From Liolophura sinensis (taxonomy: Eukaryota; Mollusca; Polyplacophora; Chitonida; Chitonidae), in the NCBI RefSeq assembly GCF_032854445.1, contig NC_088296.1, positions 13,984,706 through 14,048,705 on the forward strand: 64,000 nt of DNA, in the 5' to 3' direction. Positions 36,601 to 48,600 of the stretch are shown in pieces. Made by a program: the position numbers and the translations under genes. Numbering within the stretch: position 1 is the stretch's first letter; the number at the start of each line of letters is the position of its first letter. The notes under the pieces are model-generated. The model was not told the DNA's origin, ran no database searches, and worked only from the letters and a program-made list of their open reading frames with translations.

Positions 36601-39600
36601 CTGTGGTATCTCAGAACCACATAACTCTGTCTGTCTGTATCTTTGTGACTGTGGTATCTCAGAATCACATAACTCTGTGTGTCTGTATCTTTGTGACTAT
36701 GGTATCTCAGAACCACATAACTCTGTCTGTCTGTATCTTAGTGACTATGGTATCTCAGAACCACATAACTCTGTCTGTCTGTATCTTTGTGACTTTGGTA
36801 TCTCAGAACCACATAACTCTGTGTGTCTATATCTTTGTGTCTGTGGTATCTCAGACCCACATAACTCTGTGTGCCTGTATCTTTGTGACTGTGGTATCTC
36901 AGAACCACATAACTCTGTCTGTCTGTATCTTAGTGACTGTGGTATCTCAGAACCACATAACTCTATCTGTATCTTTGTGACTGTGATATCTCAGAACCAC
37001 ATAACTCTGTCTGTCTGTATCTTTGTGACTATGGTATCTCAGAACCACATAACTCTGTCTGTCTGTCTGTATCTTTGTGTCTGTGGTATCTCAGAATCAC
37101 ATAACTCTGTCTGTCTGTCTGTATCTTTGTGACTGTGGTATCTCAGAACCACATAACTCTGTCTGTCTGTCTGTCTGTATCTTTGTGACTGTGGTATCTC
37201 AGAATCACATAACTCTGTCTGTGTGTCTGTATCTTTGTGACTGTGGTATCTCAGACCCACATAACTCTGTCTGTCTGTATCTTTGTGACTATGGTATCTC
37301 AGAACCACATGACTCTGTCTGTCTGTATCTTTGTGACTATGGTATCTCAGAACCACATAACTCTGTGTGTCTGTATCTTTGTGACTGTGGTATCTCAGAA
37401 CCACATAACTCTGTGTGTCTGTATCTTTGTGACTGTAGTATCTCAGAACTACATAACTCTGTGTGTCTGTATCTTAGTGACTATGGTATCTCAGAACCAC
37501 ATAACACTGTTGCTTGTATTTTTGTGAGTATGCCATCTCAGATCCACATACTCTGTCTGTACCTTTGTAACTATGGTACATTACAACCACTTAACTCTGT
37601 CCGTATCTCTGTGACTATGGTATCTTAGAACAATATTACTCAGTCTGTAACTTTGTGTCTGTGGTATCTCAGAACCAGAAAGCTATCTCATTTCGTATCT
37701 TTGTGACTGTGGTGTCTCAGAGCCACATAACTCTATCTGTATCTTTGTGACTATGGTATCTCAGAACCACATAACTCTGTGTGTCTGTATCTTTGTGACT
37801 ATGGTATCTCAGAACCACATAACTCTGTCTGTCTCTCTGTATCTTTGTGACTGTGGTATCTCAGAATCACATAACTCTGTCTGTGTGTCTGTATCTTTGT
37901 GACTGTGGTATCTCAGAACCACATAACACTGTGTGTCTGTATCTTTGTGACTATGGTATCTCAGAACCACATAACTCTGTCTGTCTGTCTGTATCTTTAA
38001 GACTGTGGTAGCTCAGAATCACATAACTCTGTCTGTGTGTCTGTATCTTTGTGACTGTGGTATCTCAGACCCACATAACTCTGTCTGTCTGTATCTTTGT
38101 GACTGTGGTATCTCAGAACCACATAACTCTGTGTGTCTGTATCTTTGTGACTATGGTATCTCAGAACCACATAACTCTGTCTGTCTGTATCTCAGTGACT
38201 ATGGTATCTCAGAACCACATAACTCTGTGTGTCTGTATCTTAGTAACTTTGGTATCTCAGAACCACATAACTCTGTGTGTCTATATCTTTGTGTCTGTGG
38301 TATCTCAGACCCACATAACTCTGTGTGTCTGTATCTTTGTGACTGTGGTATCTCAGAACCACATAACTCTGTCTGTCTGTATCTTAGTGACTGTGGTATC
38401 TCAGAACCACATAACTCTGTCTGTCTGTATCTTTGTGACTATGGTATCTCAGAACCACATAACTTTGTCTGTCTGTCTGTATCTTTGTGTCTGTGGTATC
38501 TCAGAATCACATAACTCTGTCTGTGTATCTGTATCTTTGTGACTGTGGTGTCTCAGAGCCACATAACTCTGTCTGTCTGTCTGTCTGTATCTTTGTGACT
38601 GTGGTATCTCAGAACCACATAACTCTGTCTGTCTGTCTGTATCTTTGTGACTGTGGTATCTCAGAATCACATAACTCTGTCTGTCTGTCTGTATCTTTGT
38701 GACTATGGTATCTCAGAACCACATGACTCTGTGTGTCTGTATCTTTGTGACTGTGGTATCTCAGAACCACATAACTCTGTGTGTCTGTATCTTTGTGACT
38801 GTGGTATCTCAGACCCACATAACTCTGTGTGTCTGTATCTTTGTGACTATGGTATCTCAGAACCACATAACTTTGTCTGTCTGTCTGTATCTTTGTGACT
38901 ATGGTATCTCAGAACCACATGACTCTGTGTGTCTGTATCTTTGTGACTGTGGTATCTCAGAACCACATAACTCTGTGTGTCTGTATCTTTGTGACTGTGG
39001 TATCTCAGACCCACATAACTCTGTGTGTCTGTATCTTTGTGACTATGGTATCTCAGACCCACATAACTCTGTGTGTCTGTATCTTTGTGACTATGGTATC
39101 TCAGAATCACATAACTCTGTCTGTCTGTATCTTTGTGACTTTGGTATCTCAGAATCACATAACTCTGTCTGTGTGTCTGTATCTTTGTGACTGTGGTATC
39201 TCAGAACCACATAACTCTGTGTGTCTGTATCTTTGTGACTATGGTATCTCAGAACCACATAACTCTGTCTGTGTGTCTGTATCTTTGTGACTGTGGTATC
39301 TCAGAACCACATAACTCTGTCTGTCTGTCTGTATCTTTGTGTCTGTGGTATCTCAGAATCACATAACTCTGTCTGTGTGTCTGTATCTTTGTGACTGTGG
39401 TATCTCAGACCCACATAACTCTGTGTGTCTGTATCTTTGTGACTATGGTATCTCAGAATCACATAACTCTGTCTGGCTGTATCATTGTGACTATGGTATC
39501 TCAGAACCACATAACTCTGTGTGTCTGTATCTTTGTGACTGTGGTATCTCAGAACCACATAACTCTGTGTGTCTGTATCTTTGTGACTGTGGTATCTCAG

Positions 39601-42600
39601 AACCACATAACTCTGTGTGTCTGTATCTTAGTGACTATGGTATCTCAGAACCACATAACTCTGTTGCCTGAATTTTTGTGAGTATGGCATCTCAGATCCA
39701 CATACTCTGTCTGTACCTTTGTAACTATGGTACATTACAACCACTTAACTCTGTCAGTATCTCTGTGACTATGGTATCTTAGAACCATATTACTCAGTCT
39801 GTAACTTTGTGTCTGTGGTATCTCAGAACCAGATAGCTATCTCATTTCGTATCTTTGTGACTGTGGTGTCTCAGAGCCACATAACTCTATCTGTATCTTT
39901 GTGACTATGGTATCTCAGAACCACATAACTCTGTGTGTCTGTATCTTTGTGACTATGGTATCTCAGAACCACATAACTCTGTCTGTCTGTATCTTTGTGA
40001 CTGTGGTATCTCAGAACCACATAACTCTGTGTGTCTGTATCTTTGTGACTGTGTTATCTCAGAACCACATAACTCTGTCTGTATCTTTGTGACTGTGGTA
40101 TCTCAGAACCACATAACTCTGTCTGTCTGTATCTTTGTGACTGTGGTATCTCAGAACCACATAACTCTGTCTGTCTGTATCTTTGTGACTATGGTATCTC
40201 AGAACCACATAACTCTGTCTGTCTGTCTGTATCTTTAAGACTGTGGTAGCTCAGAATCACATAACTCTGTCTGTGTGTCTGTATCTTTGTGACTGTGGTA
40301 TCTCAGACCCACATAACTCTGTCTGTCTGTATCTTTGTGACTGTGGTATCTCAGAATCACATAACTCTGTGTGTCTGTATCTTTGTGACTATGGTATCTC
40401 AGAACCACATAACTCTGTCTGTCTGTATCTTAGTGACTATGGTATCTCAGAACCACATAACTCTGTCTGTCTGTATCTTTGTGACTTTGGTATCTCAGAA
40501 CCACATAACTCTGTGTGTCTATATCTTTGTGTCTGTGGTATCTCAGACCCACATAACTCTGTGTGTCTGTATCTTTGTGACTGTGGTATCTCAGAACCAC
40601 ATAACTCTGTCTGTCTGTATCTTTGTGACTTTGGTATCTCAGAACCACATAACTCTGTCTGTATCTTTGTGACTGTGGTATCTCAGAACCACATAACTCT
40701 GTGTGTCTGTATCTTTGTGACTGTAGTATCTCAGAACTACATAACTCTGTGTGTCTGTATCTTAGTGACTATGGTATCTCAGAACCACATAACTCTGTTG
40801 CCTGTATTTTTGTGAGTATGGCATCTCAGATCCACATACTCTGTCTGTACCTTTGTAACTATGGTACATTACAACCACTTAACTCTGTCAGTATCTCTGT
40901 GACTATGGTATCTTAGAACAATATTACTCAGTCTGTAACTTTGTGTCTGTGGTATCTCAGAACCAGATAGCTATCTCATTTCGTGTCTTTGTGACTGTGG
41001 TGTCTCAGAGCCACATAACTCTATCTGTATCTTTGTGACTATGGTATCTCAGAACCACATAACTCTGTGTGTCTGTATCTTTGTGACTATGGTATCTCAG
41101 AATCACATAACTCTGTCTGTGTGTCTGTATCTTTGTGACTGTGGTATCTCAGAACCACATAACTCTGTGTGTCTGTATCATTGTGACTATGGTATCTCAG
41201 AACCACATAACTCTGTCTGTCTGTCTGTATCTTTAAGACTGTGGTATCTCAGAATCACATAACTCCGTCTGTGTGTCTGTATCTTTGTGACTATGGTATC
41301 TCAGACCCACATAACTCTGTCTGTCTGTATCTTTGTGACTGTGGTATCTCAGAATCACATAACTCTGTGTGTCTGTATCTTTGTGACTATGGTATCTCAG
41401 AACCACATAACTCTGTCTGTCTGTATCTTAGTGACTATGGTATCTCAGACCCACATAACTCTGTCTGTCTGTATCTTTGTGACTTTGGCATCTCAGAACC
41501 ACATAACTCTGTGTGTCTATATCTTTGTGTCTGTGGTATCTCAGAACCACAATACTCTGTGTGTCTGTATCTTTGTGACTGTGGTATCTCAGAACCACAT
41601 AACTCTGTGTGTCTGTATCTTTGTGACTGTGGTGTCTCAGAACCACATAACTCTGTCTGTATCTTTGTGACTGTGGTATCTCAGAACCACATAACTCTGT
41701 CTGTCTGTATCTTTGTGACTATGGTATCTCAGAACCACATAACTCTGTCTGTCTGTCTGTATCTTTGTGTCTGTGGTATCTCAGAATCACATAACTTTGT
41801 CTGTCTGTCTGTATCTTTGTGACTGTGGTATCTCAGAACCACATAACTCTGTCTGTCTGTCTGTCTGTATCTTTGTGACTGTGGTATCTCAGAACCACAT
41901 AACTCTGTCTGTCTGTCTGTATCTTTGTGACTGTGGTATCTCAGAATCACATAACTCTGTCTGTCTGTATCTTTGTGACTTTGGTATCTCAGAATCACAT
42001 AACTCTGTCTGTGTGTCTGTATCTTTGTGACTGTGGTATCTCAGAACCACATAACTCTGTCTGTCTGTATCTTTGTGACTATGGTATCTCAGAACCACAT
42101 AACTCTGTCTGTCTCTCTGTATCTTTGTGACTGTGGTATCTCAGAATCACATAACTCTGTCTGTGTGTCTGTATCTTTGTGACTGTGGTATCTCAGAACC
42201 ATATAACTCTGTCTGTCTGTCTGTATCTTTGTGTCTGTGGTATCTCAGAATCACATAACTCTGTCTGTGTGTCTGTATCTTTGTGACTGTGGTATCTCAG
42301 ACCCACATAACTCTGTCTGTCTGTATCTTTGTGACTATGGTATCTCAGAACCACATAACTCTGTCTGTCTGTCTGTATCTTTGTGGCTGTGGTATCTCAG
42401 AATCACATAACTCTGTCTGTCTGTCTCTATCTTTGTGACTGTGGTATCTCAGAACCACATAACTCTGTGTGTCTGTATCTTTGTGACTATGGTATCTCAG
42501 AACCACATAACTCTGTCTGTCTGTATCTTAGTGACTATGGTATCTCAGAACCACATAACTCTGTGTGTCTGTATCTTAGTAACTTTGGTATCTCAGAACC

Positions 42601-45600
42601 ACATAACTCTGTGTGTCTATATCTTTGTGTCTGTGGTATCTCAGACCCACATAACTCTGTGTGTCTGTATCTTTGTGACTGTGGTATCTCAGAACCACAT
42701 AACTCTGTCTGTCTGTATCTTAGTGACTGTGGTATCTCAGAACCACATAACTCTGTCTGTATCTTTGTGACTGTGGTATCTCAGACCCACATAACTCTGT
42801 GTGTCTGTATCTTTGTGACTATGGTATCTCAGAACCACATAACTCTGTCTGTCTGTCTGTATCTTTGTGTCTGTGGTATCTCAGAATCACATAACTCTGT
42901 CTGTGTGTCTGTATCTTTGTGACTGTGGTGTCTCAGAGCCACATAACTCTGTCTGTCTGTCTGTCTGTATCTTTGTGACTGTGGTATCTCAGAACCACAT
43001 AACTCTGTCTGTCTGTCTGTATCTTTGTGACTGTGGTATCTCAGAATCACATAACTCTGTCTGTCTGTCTGTATCTTTGTGACTATGGTATCTCAGAACC
43101 ACATGACTCTGTGTGTCTGTATCTTTGTGACTGTGGTATCTCAGAACCACATAAATCTGTGTGTCTGTATCTTTGTGACTGTGGTATCTCAGACCCACAT
43201 AACTCTGTGTGTCTGTATCTTTGTGACTATTGTATCTCAGAATTACATAACTCTGTGTGTCTGTATCTTTGTGACTTTGGTATCTCAGAATCACATAACT
43301 CTGTCTGTGTGTCTGTATCTTTGTGACTGTGGTATCTCAGAACCACATAACTCTGTGTGTCTGTATCTTTGTGACTATGGTATCTCAGAACCACATAACT
43401 CTGTCTGTCTCTCTGTATCTTTGTGACTGTGGTATCTCAGAATCACATAACTCTGTCTGTGTGTCTGTATCTTTGTGACTGTGGTATCTCAGAATCACAT
43501 AACTCTGTCTGTCTGTCTGTATCTTTGTGTCTGTGGTATCTCAGAATCACATAACTCTGTCTGTGTGTCTGTATCTTTGTGACTGTGGTATCTCAGACCC
43601 ACATAACTCTGTGTGTCTGTATCTTTGTGACTATGGTATCTCAGAATCACATAACTCTGTCTGGCTGTATCATTGTGACTATGGTATCTCAGAACCACAT
43701 AACTCTGTGTGTCTGTATCTTTGTGACTGTGGTATCTCAGAACCACATAACTCTGTGTGTCTGTATCTTTGTGACTGTGGTATCTCAGAACCACATAACT
43801 CTGTGTGTCTGTATCTTAGTGACTATGGTATCTCAGAACCACATAACTCTGTTGCCTGTATTTTTGTGAGTATGGCATCTCAGATCCACATACTCTGTCT
43901 GTACCTTTGTAACTATGGTACATTACAACCACTTAACTCTGTCAGTATCTCTGTGACTATGGTATCTTAGAACCATATTGCTCAGTCTGTAACTTTGTGT
44001 CTGTGGTATCTCAGAACCAGATAGCTATCTCATTTCGTATCTTTGTGACTATGGTGTCTCAGAGCCACATAACTCTATCTGTATCTTTGTGACTATGGTA
44101 TCTCAGAACCACATAACTCTGTGTGTCTGTATCTTTGTGACTATGGTATCTCAGAACCACATAACTCTGTGTGTCTGTATCTTTGTGACTATGGTATCTC
44201 AGAACCACATAACTCTGTGTGTCTGTATCTTTGTGACTATGGTATCTCAGAACCACATTACTCTGTGTGTCTGTATCTTTGTGACTATGGTATCTCAGAA
44301 CCACATAACTCTGTCTGTCTGTATCTTTGTGACTGTGGTATCTCAGAACCACATAACTCTGTGTGTCTGTATCTTTGTGACTGTGGTATCTCAGAACCAC
44401 ATAACTCTGTCTGTCTGTATCTTTGTGACTGTGGTATCTCAGAACCACATAACTCTGTGTTTCTGTATCTTTGTAACTGTGGTATCTCAGAACCACATAA
44501 CTCTGTGTGTCTGTATCTTTGTGACTATGGTATCTCAGAACCACATAACTCTGTCTGTCTGTCTGTATCTTTAAGACTGTGGTAGCTCAGAATCACATAA
44601 CTCTGTCTGTGTGTCTGTATCTTTGTGACTGTGGTATCTCAGACCCACATAACTCTGTCTGTCTGTATCTTTGTGACTGTGGTATCTCAGAATCACATAA
44701 CTCTGTGTGTCTGTATCTTTGTGACTATGGTATCTCAGAACCACATAACTCTGTCTGTCTGTATCTTAGTGACTATGGTATCTCAGAACCACATAACTCT
44801 GTCTGTCTGTATCTTTGTGACTTTGGTATCTCAGAACCACATAACTCTGTGTGTCTATATCTTTGTGTCTGTGGTATCTCACACCCACATAACTCTGTGT
44901 GTCTGTATCTTTGTGACTGTGGTATCTCAGAACCACATAACTCTGTGTGTCTGTATCTTAGTGACTGTGGTATCTCAGAACCACATAACTCTGTCTGTAT
45001 CTTTGTGACTGTGGTATCTCAGAACCACATAACTCTGTGTGTCTGTATCTTTGTGACTGTAGTTTCTCAGAACTACATAACTCTGTGTGTCTGTATCTTA
45101 GTGACTATGGTATCTCAGAACCACATAACTCTGTTGCCTGTATTTTTGTGAGTATGGCATCTCAGATCCACATACTCTGTCTGTACCTTTGTAACTATGG
45201 TACATTACAACCACTTAACTCTGTCAGTATCTCTGTGACTATGGTATCTTAGAACAATATTACTCAGTCTGTAACTTTGTGTCTGTGGTATCTCAGAACC
45301 AGATAGCTATCTCATTTCGTGTCTTTGTGACTGTGGTGTCTCAGAGCCACATAACTCTATCTGTATCTTTGTGACTATGGTATCTCAGAACCACATAACT
45401 CTGTGTGTCTGTATCTTTGTGACTATGGTGTCTCAGAATCACATAACTCTGTCTGTGTGTCTGTATCTTTGTGATTGTGGTATCTCAGAACCACATAACT
45501 CTGTGTGTCTGTATCATTGTGACTATGGTATCTCAGAACCACATAACTCTGTCTGTCTGTCTGTATCTTTAAGACTGTGGTATCTCAGAATCACATAACT

Positions 45601-48600
45601 CTGTCTGTGTGTCTGTATCTTTGTGACTATGGTATCTCAGACCCACATAACTCTGTCTGTCTGTATCTTTGTGACTGTGGTATCTCAGAATCACATAACT
45701 CTGTGTGTCTGTATCTTTGTGACTATGGTATCTCAGAACCACATAACTCTGTCTGTCTGTATCTTAGTGACTATGGTATCTCAGACCCACATAACTCTGT
45801 GTGTCTGTATCTTTGTGACTTTGGTATCTCAGAACCACATAACTCTGTGTGTCTATATCTTTGTGTCTGTGGTATCTCAGACCCACAATACTCTGTGTGT
45901 CTGTATCTTTGTGACTGTGGTATCTCAGAACCACATAACTCTGTCTGTCTGTATCTTAGTGACTGTGGTATCTCAGAACCACATAACTCTGTCTGTATCT
46001 TTGTGACTGTGGTATCTCAGAACCACATAACTCTGTCTGTCTGTATCTTTGTGACTATGGTATCTCAGAACCACATAACTCTGTCTGTCTGTCTGTATCT
46101 TTGTGTCTGTGGTATCTAGGAATCACATAACTTTGTCTGTCTGTCTGTATCTTTGTGACTGTGGTATCTCAGAACCACATAACTCTGTCTGTCTGTCTGT
46201 CTGTATCTTTGTGACTGTGGTATCTCAGAACCACATAACTCTGTCTGTCTGTCTGTATCTTTGTGGCTGTGGTATCTCAGAATCACATAACTCTGTCTGT
46301 CTGTCTGTAGCTTTGTGACTATGGTATCTCAGAACCACATAACTCTGTGTGTCTGTATCTTTGTGACTGTGGTATCTCAGAACCACATAACCCTGTGTGT
46401 CTGTATCTTTGTGACTGTGGTATCTCAGACCCACATAACTCTGTCTGTCTGTATCTTTGTGACTATGGTATCTCAGAATCACATAACTCTGTCTGTCTGT
46501 ATCTTTGTGACTTTGGTATCTCAGAATCACATAACTCTGTCTGTGTGTCTGTATCTTTGTGACTGTGGTATCTCAGAACCACATAACTCTGTCTGTCTGT
46601 ATCTTTGTGACTATGGTATCTCAGAACCACATAACTCTGTCTGTCTCTCTGTATCTTTGTGACTGTGGTATCTCAGAACCACATAACTCTGTCTGTCTGT
46701 ATCTTTGTGACTATGGTATCTCAGAACCACATAACTCTGTCTGTCTCTCTGTATCTTTGTGACTGTGGTATCTCAGAATCACATAACTCTGTCTGTGTGT
46801 CTGTATCTTTGTGACTGTGGTATCTCAGAACCATATAACTCTGTCTGTCTGTCTGTATCTTTGTGTCTGTGGTATCTCAGAATCACATAACTCTGTCTGT
46901 GTGTCTGTATCTTTGTGACTGTGGTATCTCAGACCCACATAACTCTGTCTGTCTGTATCTTTGTGACTATGGTATCTCAGAACCACATAACTCTGTCTGT
47001 CTGTCTGTATCTTTGTGGCTGTGGTATCTCAGAATCACATAACTCTGTCTGTCTGTCTGTATCTTTGTGACTGTGGTATCTCAGAACCACATAACTCTGT
47101 CTGTCTGTCTGTCTGTATCTTTGTGACTGTGGTATCTCAGAACCACATAACTCTGTCTGTGTGTCTGTATCTTTGTGACTGTGGTATCTCAGACCCACAT
47201 AACTCTGTCTGTCTGTATCTTAGTGACTATGGTATCTCAGAATCACATAACTCTGTCTGGCTGTATCTTTGTGACTGTGGTACCTCAGAACCACATAACT
47301 CTGTCTGTCTGTATCTTTGTGACTATGGTATCTCAGAACCACATAACTCTGTGTGTCTGTATCTTTGTGACTGTGGTATCTCAGAACCACATAACTCTGT
47401 GTGTCTGTATCTTTGTGACTATGGTATCTCAGAACCACATAACTCTGTGTGTCTGTATCTTTGTGACTGTGGTATCTCAGAACCACATAACTCTGTGTGT
47501 CTGTATCTTTGTGACTGTAGTATCTCAGAACTACATAACTCTGTGTTTCTGTCTCTTTGTGACTATGGTATCTCAGAACCACATAACTCTGTTGCCTGTA
47601 TTTTTGTGAGTATGGCATCTCAGATCCACATACTCTGTCTGTACCTTTGTAACTATGGTGCATTACAACCACTTAACTCTGTCAGTATCTCTGTGACTAT
47701 GGTATCTTAGAACCATATTACTCAGTCTGTAACTTTGTGTCTGTGGTATCTCAGAACCAGATAGCTATCTCATTTCGTATCTTTGTGACTGTGGTGTCTC
47801 AGAGCCACATAACTCTATCTGTATCTTTGTGACTATGGTATCTCAGAACCACATAACTCTGTGTGTCTGTATCTTTGTGACTATGGTATCTCAGAACCAC
47901 ATAACTCTGTCTGTCTCTCTGTATCTTTGTGACTGTGGTATCTCAGAATCACATAACTCTGTCTGTGTGTCTGTATCTTTGTGACTGTGGTATCTCAGAA
48001 CCACATAACTCTGTCTGTCTGTCTGTATCTTTGTGACTGTGGTATCTCAGAATCACATAACTCTGTCTGTGTGTCTGTATCTTTGTGACTGTGGTATCTC
48101 AGACCCACATAACTCTGTCTGTCTGTATCTTTGTGACTATGGTATCTCAGAATCACATAACTGTCTGGCTGTATCTTTGTGACTATGGTATCTCAGAACC
48201 ACATAACTCTGTGTGTCTGTATCTTTGTGACTGTGGTATCTCAGAACCACATAACTCTGTGTGTCTGTATCTTTGTGACTGTGGTATCTCAGAACCACAT
48301 AACTCTGTGTGTCTGTATCTTAGTGACTATGGTATCTCAGAACCACATAACTCTGTTGCCTGTATTTTTGTGAGTATGGCATCTCAGATCCACATACTCT
48401 GTCTGTATCTTTGTAACTATGGTACATTACAACCACTTAACTCTGTCAGTATCTCTGTGACTATGGTATCTTAGAACAATATTACTCAGTCTGTAACTTT
48501 GTGTCTGTGGTATCTCAGAACCAGATAGCTATCTCATTTCGTATCTTTGTGACTGTGGTGTCTCAGAGCCACATAACTCTATCTGTATCTTTGTGACTAT

